DNA of 64,000 nucleotides, from assembly GCA_037367355.1 (NCBI GenBank), contig CM074695.1, forward strand, positions 2,604,001 to 2,668,000, read 5' to 3'. This DNA comes from Neoscytalidium dimidiatum (Eukaryota; Ascomycota; Dothideomycetes; Botryosphaeriales; Botryosphaeriaceae). The notes under the pieces are model-generated. The model was not told the DNA's origin. It did not search any database and was given only the letters and a program-made list of their open reading frames with translations. Of the stretch, positions 20,107 to 30,861 are shown in pieces (the first letter of the stretch is position 1; every line of letters begins with the position of its first letter). A program made the position numbers and the translations under genes.

Positions 20107-21792
20107 CTAGTCATAATTGAAGAGCACGCTGATGCTCTCGCCGTGGTGCACGCGGCGGATAGCCTGGTCAGTGTTAGCTCGTTCCGCGTTTATCTCGCGC
20201 GCGCTTTTCGAACAAACCTCTGCGAAGACACTAAGTAATGTTAGCAAACAATTCTCCTTCCAACGCTTCAAAGACACAGCACTTACTTTCCAACTTCGAG
20301 TACCTCGAGCTTGCTGCAGTGCTCGAGATGCTCCGTCTGATCAACGCTGTTTGTGACCACAAGCTGTGATAGTCAGCATCGTTGACACCAGAGTCTCTCA
20401 CCGTGCCGTTTGACGTTGCAGGCGTGGGTTTCCTTACCTTATCGATCGCGCTAGCGTTGATCCGATCAATAGCGTCGCCACTGAGGATGCCGTGCGTGAC
20501 AAGAGCGTAAACCTTTGTTGCACCCTCTTTCTTCAACAGCTTCGCTGCTCTCGTAATTGTGTTTGAGGTATCGGCCAGGTCGTCCACCAGAATGGCTGTC
20601 CGCTCGGCAACATCGCCGACAAGCATCATAGTTGCATTCTGCCGATCCGTGATCTGCGTCGGCCGCCTCTCTATCGCGGTGTTAGTCTTTGCGGCCCCAT
20701 GAAGAAATAACTGCGACAAACCTTTGTGAATCAGGGCAAAAGGCATGCCCAGTGCATCAGCAATCGCAGTCGCGCGCTTAGCTCCACCGGCGTCTGGACT
20801 GACAATGACGGCTTCCTTGTAGTTGGGGATATGGTACTGAATGTACTTGCGCAACAGATGCCGCCCGTACAAATTGTCAACCGGGATATCAAAGAACCCC
20901 TGGTACTGTGGGTCATGGAGATCCATGGTGATGACATGGTCAGCACCAGCACATGTCAACAAGTCTGCAACTGCTCCAAAATCAGCTTCTGCTTGCTTTG
21001 ACAGCTATTCGAAGCTTACCCAAAGTCCCAGCTTGGGCGACCCACTGCTTGTAGCCACGCTGCGGCTCAAACTTCGGCGGCTGCGTAACAGCTCCGTTGA
21101 TTCCATTGACACCGTTGACCGAAGAGTTAGAGGCGCCACGCTCGCGAGCGAAATAACCTTGCTGGTCAGCCTCTCCTGAATTACAAACATCAGGCCTGCC
21201 CTTACTATTTTCACGAGGACCATTCGTCGGGCTGGTCTCAGCGGCGCCATTGCGACGCTCGTCCATCTGGAGGCGGCTGAGTTGCCGGTTCAGGCCGTCT
21301 TGCCCGCCGGGCAGACCAATGCTCTCGGGACGACCAGGCGCAGGTGTCGCAGGTACGCTATCGAAGCTGTAGTTGGCCGGACGGTTGGCATGACTCGGGC
21401 CTTTCGCAAGCGGGGCGCCGCGCTTCTCGTATGGAATGTCGCTTTGGCGAGAGTAGGGGAAAAGAGGCAGGACTGCGGTGACGCGCCGGGCTGAGGCAGT
21501 CTTGCAGGCAGAGATAGTAATAAGGAGCTGCGTTGCGGCGTCAGTGGTCCGGCAGAGCCCGAGTACGCAGCATTCAGTATACCTCCATGAGGTGGTCGTT
21601 GACCTTCCCACCACCCGACTGAATGATAAAGACGTCCTTGCCGCGCACCGATTCTTGGATCTCCACGCGTGTCTCGCCCACAGCAAATTTGCTCAAGAGT
21701 ATCTGGGCGGGCGGAATGCCCAAATGGTTGCAGATGGTCTCGGTGAGCTGAGGGTGGCTGCTGCCGCCCAGAATCACGAGGTTGCGGACCAT
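20107..21792 (-). CDS. Ribose-phosphate diphosphokinase (PRPP synthetase) with inserted region
   Basis: This enzyme makes phosphoribosyl pyrophosphate from ribose-5-phosphate and ATP for purine, pyrimidine, His, Trp and NAD synthesis in the cytosol. Seven exons fit in frame: 21583-21792, 21020-21527, 20722-20970, 20438-20670, 20287-20363, 20218-20230 (only 13 nt) and 20107-20163, giving 448 aa against about 318 in the classical enzyme. Landmarks are [58 protein letters not shown], the PRPP loop [12 protein letters not shown], and a C-terminal [16 protein letters not shown]. About 120 extra residues (roughly 99-232) sit in the flexible loop after FPYSRQ. They are rich in N, G, S and P. Such non-homologous regions are known in yeast Prs1 and Prs5. 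This looks like a Prs1/Prs5-type subunit; which one is not certain. Confidence 0.93.
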
Positions 21793-23385
21793 GATGGTGC
21801 GCGGAGGGCGACGACGGCGCGAGCTTTGAGGTTGTGTATGTGTGGAGCAGGACAGAAAGAGAGACTTGCTCAGGCTGGGGTCGGGCCGGCGGGCGGCAGC
21901 TGGGCGAGGACGACGGCGGCGGACAGAGGGCGGCTGGCGGAGTCGTCGGGGCGAGCGCTCACGGGCTTGGGGTATAGAAAGACGTACAAAGGGCAGACGG
22001 GTGTCTGGCAGATGCTGGGCATACCATCGTGGTCATGGTCAAAAAGTTTTGGCAGCGCGGGGATGATTGGGTCGAGCTTCCCGGCGTTTGGCTCATTGCC
22101 GCTTTTCCCTTTGCAACACCACCCGACAAGCGTCTGACTCGGCGCGGCCCAAGACGATTTGCACGGAGGATCTGCCTGTTTGCGCCGCCCCCCCAGACGC
22201 TGTGCAGCCGCTCACATCGCGCTCAGAGATGCTGCCCTGTGCCGCCGCCACGGCGTTACACATGCCCAGCCTATACCCTTTTTCCGATTACTAAGGCTGC
22301 TCGCCCGCCTTTTGGTCCTATCGTGCGACAAATCCACAATTCTACAGCACGCTCGCTCAGCGTTTCTACCAGCCTCCAGTGTTGGAGTCCTCTCGTGCCC
22401 GCTGACTTCTCCTATGGCAGCCACTACCAAGAAGACTTTGTAGGCGGTACCGTTGTCCAGGGAAGACCGCCCGCGGCCAAGTCCTGCAAATCGCCGCTAC
22501 TTTGTTCCTGTGCTTCAGCATATACGACCCTAGTCCAAATTATAACCGCTACTCCCGTCATAGACAGAGACTTTTCATTGTCTCCGTGGTGCATCGATCA
22601 TGGAGTTCGCTTGGAGGGAAATGAAATACCTATCGACCAGTAACTCCCTTGCGCGCGTGCAAGAACGCTTTAATAGAAGATTTAAGGCCTCAATCAAAGT
22701 CGACTTGGTATGTATATACTCAGCTTGAGGGCGCTGCACATCTTTTGCATTGTGCACACTTTGAAGTTCGGCAGGCGTATTTGATGTACAATATCGGGAA
22801 TACAGCTAGTAGATACTTAAATCTGATGCAAATAGTCGGCATTGAGAGCTCTCCGTATTATGAGATATGGGGACTGAGGAGGGGGTGTGGAATTGAGAAA
22901 GCAGTCCAACTGCAGCACACATGACGTAATCTGCCTGCTTTGGTAACAAGTTCCGAACGGGAATGCTCTTCGGGACATACCATTGATACTTAGGTTGAGT
23001 CAATTCCTAGTGACTGGTGTAATTGGTCTCAGTGAATGGTTGGTCATATCAATTTCGGTTGCAGGGCAGATTATCTGCTGATTATCCTCAATTGAGCATG
23101 CTCCTATCGATCCGAGGGGCCGGCTATCGCATTCGTCATCTTCCGAGTTCCCCACGCTGAAAAGCCGCTCATCCGGATGACTATGGTTAGTCAAGCCTGC
23201 CCACGATGCTTTGGTGTTCCTTCCCCGCACTTCCCCACGCCGTATTGGCGGAGCATGTAGATCGAGGCTTTGGGAGACCGCAAAGCATAAATGGCGACAT
23301 GCTCACCGTCCCGGGCCCACTTATATACGAGACACAGGTTTCTCATCTCCATCTCCAACTAACCCGAGGACAAAGCCACGGCACT
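21793..23385. other. Divergent promoter, PRPP synthetase / MBL hydrolase
   Basis: 1.6 kb between divergent starts. The half next to PRPP synthetase is GC-rich and the half next to the hydrolase AT-richer. No gene is supported. Confidence 0.45.
23321..23328 (+). promoter_or_regulatory. TATA box of the metallo-beta-lactamase gene
   Basis: TTATATAC lies 58-65 nt upstream of the ATG at 23386, a normal spacing for a fungal TATA box with a short leader. Confidence 0.5.
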
Positions 23386-24540
23386 ATGTCCCAAAACGGT
23401 AATGTCAAACCTCAGGCTTACCCCTCTCTCAACATTCCCGCGGCGTCCACGAGTGTGGACGTTAGCATTATCAACACCTCCACCAACCTTGTATGTCCCG
23501 CCAATGGCTTTGTGAAGCCGGTATTGAAAGGCCATGAGGCAATCAACATGCCCACGTACGCCTTTCATATCCGGCACCCTTCTGGCAAGGAAATTTTGTT
23601 CGACCTGGGCGCACGGAAAGACTGGTGGAACTTTTCACCGAGCGTGGTGGCCACTGTTAAGAGACTTATCTTGGGAATGGACGTCAAGAAAGGTATCGAT
23701 GAGCTATTGACCGAAGGCGGCGTGGATCTGAACCGAATCAATTCGATTATCATATCCCACTGGCATTTCGACCATACAGGCGACCCGTCACTATTTCCAA
23801 AGTCCGCGGAGCTTGTCTTCGGGCCAGGTTTCAAGGTGCAGTTCATGCCGGGTTACCCAACAAACCCGCAAGGTGTGATGCTCGACTCTGACTTCGAGGG
23901 CCGCAACGTACGCGAAGTTGAATTCTCATCGGACTTCAAGATCGGCGGATTCGAGGCACATGACTTCTTCGGTGACGGTTCTTTTTATATCCTGAACGTC
24001 CCAGGGCATGCGGTCGGACACATTTCAGCCCTCGCCAGGACAACGCCAGATACGTTCGTCTTTATGGGAGGCGACGTTTGTCACTTTGGCGGAGCCTTCC
24101 GGCCCACGATATACTCCCCAATGCCAGAAACCATCCCAGAAGACGTTCCACTTGACCGGAAGAGGTTTCGTCCACCGTGTCCATGCTCTATATTCACTGC
24201 TTGCCACCCTGATCCTCCGAATGCGCGCACGAAGCCGTATTATGAAATCACACGTGAGGAGGGAAGTTGGTATATCGAACCTGAGACAGCACAGCAGTCT
24301 GTCGACAGACTTCAGCCATTTGACGCTGATCCAAACGTGTTCGTTTGCATTGCACACGATGAGGGACTGCTGGACATTGTTGACTGGTTTCCGAACGGAA
24401 CCATAACCGATTGGAAGAAGAAGGGTTGGAAGGAGAAGAGTCGGTGGGGTTTCTTGAACGCTTTACCTATTGACGGAAAGCCTGCGGCGGAGCCTTACTG
24501 CCCAGGGCTGATGAGAGACGGAAAGGCAGCACCTCGCTAG
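23386..24540 (+). CDS. Metallo-beta-lactamase fold hydrolase (lactonase-like)
   Basis: This is a single-exon gene for a 384-aa cytosolic-type hydrolase with no signal peptide. The dinuclear zinc signature is complete: HWHFDH at residues 125-130, His208 in PGHAVGH, Asp230 in MGGDVCHF and His324 in CIAHDEG. The spacing and the N-terminal GHEAINMPTYAFHIRHP plus LFDLGARKDWW resemble the fungal relatives of N-acyl-homoserine lactonases, which open lactone rings. Many fungal members act on unknown lactones or esters, so the substrate is left open. A run of Pro and Cys (RPPCPCSIF) lies in the C-terminal half. It is divergent from the PRPP synthetase gene, with its own close TATA box. Confidence 0.88.
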   Translation: MSQNGNVKPQAYPSLNIPAASTSVDVSIINTSTNLVCPANGFVKPVLKGHEAINMPTYAFHIRHPSGKEILFDLGARKDWWNFSPSVVATVKRLILGMDVKKGIDELLTEGGVDLNRINSIIISHWHFDHTGDPSLFPKSAELVFGPGFKVQFMPGYPTNPQGVMLDSDFEGRNVREVEFSSDFKIGGFEAHDFFGDGSFYILNVPGHAVGHISALARTTPDTFVFMGGDVCHFGGAFRPTIYSPMPETIPEDVPLDRKRFRPPCPCSIFTACHPDPPNARTKPYYEITREEGSWYIEPETAQQSVDRLQPFDADPNVFVCIAHDEGLLDIVDWFPNGTITDWKKKGWKEKSRWGFLNALPIDGKPAAEPYCPGLMRDGKAAPR

Positions 24541-27097
24541 TTCGCGTCAAGTCGGGGCGGTTGATGAAGTAGTCCGGCGTGCGGGTTTCAATTTTTTCTT
24601 CTACCACTCTTGTACTGACACTAACGCGTTGCAAGGGGAGCGCAGCGGATAGGTTGGTTAATTAGAATTTATGCACCAGGGACACGGCCAACTTCGTGCA
24701 CGCAAGCTCAAATTAATCTCGTTTGCACCGCTCGAATGATTCGTCTCTCTTCTGAGTTATCCTTCCCCAGGAAGCGGCTAGGACTAAATTCAATCAGCCT
24801 GTGAAATTGTAGATGGCTGCAGCGCTGGGAGAAAAGTATGAAAACATCAACAACTGCCGACCCGCTTACATGCATTAGTCCCTTCAAGGCAAAATTTATC
24901 ATTGTATACCCAGTCTTCGAGGTTTGTTGAATCCATTAATCTACACATAGTATAGAGAATACATCTCGTTCGTTGACCTGAAACTACTACCGATGGTACA
25001 CTCAAGTGGCCCGCATGGAAGGGCGACAACAAGCCGGGTCAAGCCAGTAAGCTTCTCAGGAACAGGCGTGATCATCGAGATCCTGTACCCGAGACCATGG
25101 TTCGCACAACCTGCCAACTTATGCTGTGACTGCTTTGTAAGACTTGGTCACCTCCCAAGATCAACATAGATTGTCGGATATTCTCGGAACTCCGTGAACA
25201 CCCTGCTGCGATGCGACAAGACGCGACTTCTTTGAGGCCTCGGCGTGAGTCCTGATCTTTCGGTCTCACATGGAAAGGCGAGCAGTGAATTAAGGCTGTC
25301 ATTTTCAACTGACCGCATGACTATTTCGCTGGGTCGGAGGAGGATTTCACGTGTGAATAGTTATGGAACTTCTAATTGGGTCATTCTCCCGCATTTGTGC
25401 AGAGAATACTGATAGGCGCGTACAACCTATTGATGCCCAGCCTTTCATCACACGACGTCCGCCACGGCTGTACAGTGCGGGGAGCAACGGGAGCCGCAGG
25501 ACCATGGCGCGAAAACGGGAAACCCATGGGATTCTTGTTGTCAGCGGGTGCATGCTGACTTTTCCAGACTTGCCACGAGAAGATGTTTAGCCAAGAAGAC
25601 CAGATGGGCAGAGACCTGTTGCCATACGTTACCGCGGACCCTGCATTTTTAGCTCTGCGACCAGCTGCGTGCAGAGGTACTTGGTGCCACATGCAAGCCA
25701 TTAATCGAAAGGCGAACAGGATTGATCGGAATTCTATATCCCTGCTTTTTCGGGAAGTGGTGGGCCAGGGCCGTATGGACCGGCGAAGCGAATGAGAGGC
25801 TAGCCTCGCACGGTAATCTGATGACCGGCTGCAGAGATTGGACACATCAATATCCCAGGCTGACTCTGTGCTCAAAGGCTCACTGGCGTTGTGAGGGTTC
25901 TGCCCCGTTGTCCAGAACAGAGGTAAACGAAAATAAGCCGGCCACAGGACGGCTGAGGAAGCATCCATTGTAGTAATTGGACAGCGTCGCGAGCTGATCC
26001 GGGAAGCGTGGCAAAGCGACTGGCAGAACGGGCGAGGGGATTGACAGCTATCGAGCCTCGATCAGGCAACCCAAGGCCCACCATGGGAGCTCGGGGAAGG
26101 GTCTTATCGATGGCGAGTCCCAGGCAGAGTGCGGCACGGCTGCATCAAGATATGCGAGAGCACCCAAGAACCCTCGCAGCTTAGTCGGCAGAAGGCTGAC
26201 ACATCACACCGCTGGTTGCGTATCAAGCGCATCTGGTGTGACAGGACGCGCAGACGAGGTAGGCGGCATGCGCGAGGGCTGGCATGGCATGCTAAGGCCG
26301 GATCTTCGACGGCTGGAGGGCGAGCATTTCGGCGGTGGAAGGTTGCGCCGGTGAACATGGCAGAACGTGGTATGACGTATCGTGGACCCTTCGTAAAAAA
26401 TGACGATGTGTGAGCTCATTGGTCTGCCGGCTGCGACCTGAAGTTTCGACGAAGCGAAGGGATGTGTGCGCACCCGCTGCCGCCGCCGCTGCTGCCCACC
26501 GCCGCAGCGTCCCAGAAGCCTGTGGCAGCTGCGGGTGGTTCGGTGCGTGCGGGAATTGACGGGCAGCTGCGTCGGGAGATGCTGGGTGCTGTGCTGAACA
26601 GCAGCGCCGCAACAAAGCATTCGGCCATGGCCTGTCCGGCGTGCGCTCTTTCTCCGCCGCCCGTCTCTGGGGGCCCCGATCGCCGACGGCAGACGGCCGC
26701 AGCTGCCCCTCCATTACGTTACCGCGCCTGGCGAGTGCTGTGCAGCGGCAACATCTAAGGTACAAGGCCTTCCCTCCGACCCTGTGCCGCCATCTCACTT
26801 CGCTCCCCATTGCAGCCCTGCCCGTCCCCTGCGTCCAGTCTCTTTATAGCTCGCCTGTCCCTACACAGCAGCCTTAGCTCTGCCATCTCCTATTCCGCCC
26901 GGTTCCCCGTGCAACTCGAGCCACGACTCGTACGCGTGACCGCCGACACGAGCCCATCCTCCCATAAAGTATCCCTCGAGCTCCGTATCAGCTTGTACCA
27001 CCCCAGATCCCGGCCGCCAGAAGCTGCATAAAACACATCCGCGCCAGTCCTTTCTTTGCTACCCCCCACAGGCTTCTCTTCGCCCCATCAGCGTGCA
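24541..27097. other. Long intergenic region upstream of neutral trehalase
   Basis: 2.6 kb without a supportable gene. A 195-codon frame on the minus strand (25381-25968) lacks any family feature. The last 700 nt carry two CCCCT stress-element-like pentamers (near 26705 and 26824) and a TATA-like CATAAAAC at 27027-27034. Confidence 0.4.
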
Positions 27098-29542
27098 ATG
27101 AGCTCGCAGCAATCGGTTCCCCGCCACCACCGCAGCTCGACCAACGACATCGACCCCCTGTCTGCCGCACAGATTTACTATGGCGACTCCCACAAGAAGA
27201 AGGCTAAGACCCGCACTTACTCGGGGGTAAGTTGCATGGCGCACGCCTTTAGACAGCTCCTCGAGCTGGAGCTGATGCACGCTGTTTACAGGTTCTCGAC
27301 ATTGGAAAGCAGAATACCGTCGTAGCGGCGGGAATGAAGAACCCGGGCCGTAGGTCCAGTCACGGTATATCGCCCGCCCCTTTCACCTTCGCAGCCTATC
27401 TCGTCACGATGACTAACTCAGGCCCTAACCAGATGAACATGCCTCTCAACCTCGCAAGTTCCTCATTCCCGTCGAAGAGACATTGAAGACTCTCCTCGAG
27501 CGTGAGGACACCGACCAGAACTACCAGATCACCATTGAAGACTCGGGCCCAAAGGTGCGGACATTTGACAATGATGGGAGCTCTTTGAGGGAACATGCTG
27601 GCTGACACAGCGCTTCAGGTGCTTTCTGTTGGTACCGCTGCTTCTAATGGTCTCAATCGCTTCGACGTCCGCGGAACGTACATGCTTGCCAATCTCCTGC
27701 AGGAGCTCACTCTTGCTAAGGATTATGGCCGCAAGACAATTGTTCTCGACGAGGCGCGCCTGAACGAGAATCCGGTCAACCGTCTGTCACGGCTGATTAA
27801 GGACACGTTCTGGAACAATCTCACGCGACGAACGGACTCATCAAATATCTCTCGCATTGCCCGCGACCCCAAGGATTGGACAGACAACCCGCATCCCAGG
27901 ATTTACATACCCCGCGGGGCTCCCGAGCAATACGAATATTATATGAAGCATGCCAAGGAACACCCTGAGGAAAAGCTGGAGGTCATCTATTTGGCTGAGG
28001 ACTGCACGAATGATGAGTATGTCAGGGATCTCAATGACGCTCCCGGTCTTCTTGCCCTGGACATGGAAGAATTCATCAACGAGAAGGGAGAGAAGGACTT
28101 CCGTGGCAAGCCGTTTGTAGTTCCCGGAGGCAGGTTCAACGAGCTCTATGGCTGGGACAGCTACATGGAGTCCCTAGGCCTGCTTGTAAATGACCGTGTG
28201 GATCTGGTGAAGTCCATGGTTGAGAACTTCTGCTTTTGCATCAAGCACTACGGCAAGATTCTGAACGGGAACCGGACATACTACCTTGGCCGTTCCCAGC
28301 CACCCTTCTTGACTGACATGTGTCTCCGTGCTTATGATCGTATCAAGCATGAGCCGGGAGCTCAGGATTTCCTGAAGACGGCGATCATGGCGGCGATCAA
28401 GGAGTATTACAGCGTCTGGACAGCAGCGCCCCGCTACGATCCAGAGAGCGGATTGTCGCGATACCGTCCCGGTGGTATCGGCGTCCCTCCGGAGACCGAA
28501 GCCACTCACTTCGTCCACATCCTCGAACCATATGCCAAGAAGCATAACATGAGCTTCCAGGAGTTTGTGCAGGCGTACAACCACCGGAAGGTGATTGAGC
28601 CGGAGCTTGACGTCTATTTCATGCACGATCGTGCGGTCCGCGAATCCGGCCATGACACTTCCTACCGACTGGAACGTGTCGCGGGCGATCTTGCAACCGT
28701 CGACCTCAATTCACTGCTGTACAAGTACGAGACTGATATAGCTCGTACCATCCGCGCTCATTTCGGCGACCGCCTTGCCATTCCCGAAGAATTCTGCGTT
28801 GCAGGCCAGGAGCCCGGCTATGTAGAAACGTCTGCCACTTGGGACCGTCGTGCGAAGAAGAGAAAGGCTCTCATGGAGAAGTACATGTGGAGCGAAGAGG
28901 AGGGTATGTTCTTTGACTACCACACCGTCGAGAAGAAGCAGACCGGATATGAGAGTGCCACCACCTTCTGGCCAATGTGGGCCGGTGTTGCTACCCCACG
29001 CCAGGCAGCTGCTCTCGTCACGAAAGCTCTTCCCAAGTTTGAGGAATTCGGCGGTCTTGTTTCGGGCACCGAGAAGTCTCGTGGTGAGGTTGGACTTGAA
29101 CGACCGAACCGTCAATGGGATTACCCATTCGGATGGGCACCACAACAGATGCTTGCCTGGGTCGGCCTGCAGCGCTTTGGTTATGAGGCCGAAGCTCAGC
29201 GTTTGGCATACAAGTGGTGCTACATGGTCACCAAAGCTTTCGTCGATTTCAATGGCGTTGTCGTGGAGAAGTACGATGTCACAAGACCAATTGATCCTCA
29301 CAGGGTCGAGGCAGAATATGGCAACCAGGGAAGCGATTTCAAAGGCGTTCCTCGCGAGGGGTAAGTATCCCAGCGCAACTTATCCTGCTAAATTTGATCG
29401 TTAATTTGCTTCTAGTTTCGGTTGGGTCAATGCCAGCTACGTATACGGTCTTCAGATCTTAGATGCCCACATGAAGCGTGCTCTAGGAGCTCTGACTCCG
29501 TACGACACTTTCCTGAAGGCCACTGAAGCCCTCGGCTTGTAA
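27098..29542 (+). CDS. Neutral (cytosolic) trehalase, GH37
   Basis: This hydrolyses intracellular trehalose to two glucose molecules during germination and recovery from stress. Five exons (27098-27226, 27292-27364, 27433-27554, 27619-29360, 29416-29542) give 730 aa, the usual length. Trehalase signature 1, [14 protein letters not shown], is at residues 277-290 and signature 2, [10 protein letters not shown], at 607-616. An EF-hand-like calcium loop [12 protein letters not shown] is at 93-104. The N-terminal regulatory tail carries basic-Ser motifs that could be PKA and 14-3-3 sites, notably RRSS at 63-66 and HHRSS near residue 10, as is known for yeast Nth1. There is no signal peptide, which separates it from acid trehalase. 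The first three introns (64-68 nt) all fall in the regulatory part. Confidence 0.96.
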
Positions 29543-30240
29543 TGGTGAGGGAAACCGAAGTGTGCAGCAACAACTGCTGCCGAGTTCCAGACTACTCGGC
29601 TGAAAACAACGTGGCAATCGGGGCGATTAAATTGGTTAGATTGGACTGTGGATAGATGCTTCCTGGGTCTGGGAGAATGGTGTATCCTGGCGTCACGATT
29701 GCATGGTCACTGCTTTCGTCAAAATATCCCATTTCACCGATCACAATACCACCAGTGAGCGTCCTGGCGACTGCGGTGGCAAGTTCAGCGGTATGGTATT
29801 TGCGGAGATTGATTAGGTTTTAGCGGACTTTAAGAAGTAGCGTTCAGGATATCCAAGGCATTGATACAATGGTTCATAATGGCTGAACGCAGTGCCAGTA
29901 ATGCCGAGATTTCCTTTCTGGGACACCGGCGTCTATAGGGTCTTTTGGTGGTGGCCACGGAAGGCAGGCCGAGAGCTGGAAACCCATGGAAACATGTCCG
30001 GGTGCGGTTTAGCGCGCTGAGTAAGGCGGCGTCGATGACTCCCCCACAAGACGTCAAGCGTGCCCGCCGCCCTCGCCGGTGCTCCTTCACTTGCAGCCTC
30101 ATAAAAGCCGCTTTTTCCTGCTAAACTCCACCCTTTACCACACCACACGACCCTCCCACCACCCGTTCCAACAACATCGCATCGTATACCGCCCATACCG
30201 CGACTTCTACACCGGACACTCCCTAACCAACGCCGCAATC
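29543..30240. other. Spacer between trehalase and MBF1 genes
   Basis: This holds the trehalase 3' UTR and the MBF1 promoter. CATAAAAG at 30100-30107, about 135 nt before the MBF1 ATG, is a plausible TATA-like element, and a CT/CCA-rich leader follows. Confidence 0.45.
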
Positions 30241-30861
30241 ATGTCTGACTGGGATAACGTCACCAAGATTGGCAGCCGCGTCCGCGGCGGTGCCGCTGCC
30301 CCTCGCGAGACCGTCATCCGTGGCAAGTCCGCACTCAACGCTGCACAGAGGACCGGCGGCATTGTTGCGACTGAGAAGAAGTTCGGCAGCACCAACAGCG
30401 TAAGTGTTCGCAACTTGCCACCTTGCTTGATACCCAACGGCTGGGCATCCAGCCGCAGGGCCCGCTTCCGGATGCTGGGTCAACAGCCTCGCATCTACGC
30501 CATTCTTCAGGGAAAGAGGACAAATGCTAACACGTTTTTCTTATAGCGCTCGGCAGTCGAGGGTCAGCATCTTACCAAGGTCGACCGGTCGGACGACATC
30601 GTAAAACCCAAGACGGTGGGCACCAAGGTCGGCGACGCGATCAAGAAGGCGCGGGCGGAGGCGAAGAACGACAAGGGCGGCACGATGACGCAGAAGGACC
30701 TGGCCACCAAGTGCAACACCACCCCAACCGTCATCGCCGACTTCGAGCGCGGTTCCGCCGCGCCCGACCAGAAGCTGCTCTCCACCATGGAGCGCGTGCT
30801 CAACGTCATCCTGCGCGGCGACAAGATTGGCGAGCCCAAGTTTCCCAACAAGAAGAAATAA
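30241..30861 (+). CDS. MBF1: Multiprotein bridging factor 1 (transcription coactivator)
   Basis: MBF1 bridges TATA-binding protein and bZIP activators (Gcn4 in yeast) and also guards the ribosome against frameshifting. Two exons, 30241-30399 and 30547-30861, encode 157 aa. The N-terminal MBF1 domain begins [17 protein letters not shown] and continues [18 protein letters not shown] after the intron. The C-terminal half is a Cro/C1-type helix-turn-helix with [20 protein letters not shown] and [19 protein letters not shown]. It ends in a basic tail (PKFPNKKK). The intron is 147 nt, longer than most here, with a GTAAGT donor and TTATAG acceptor. The gene is compact and complete. Confidence 0.96.

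Noticed and set aside
20107..24540. Metabolite cluster around the lactonase-like hydrolase and PRPP synthetase
   Set aside because: No polyketide, peptide or terpene synthase, no P450 or cluster regulator; neighbours are housekeeping genes.
25381..25968. 195-codon minus-strand frame upstream of trehalase
   Set aside because: No recognisable motif; sequence looks random and codon use is unlike its neighbours.
30400..30546. Possible snoRNA in the long MBF1 intron
   Set aside because: A weak 7-bp stem (GGCATCC with GGATGCT) exists, but no C/D or H/ACA boxes in the right places.
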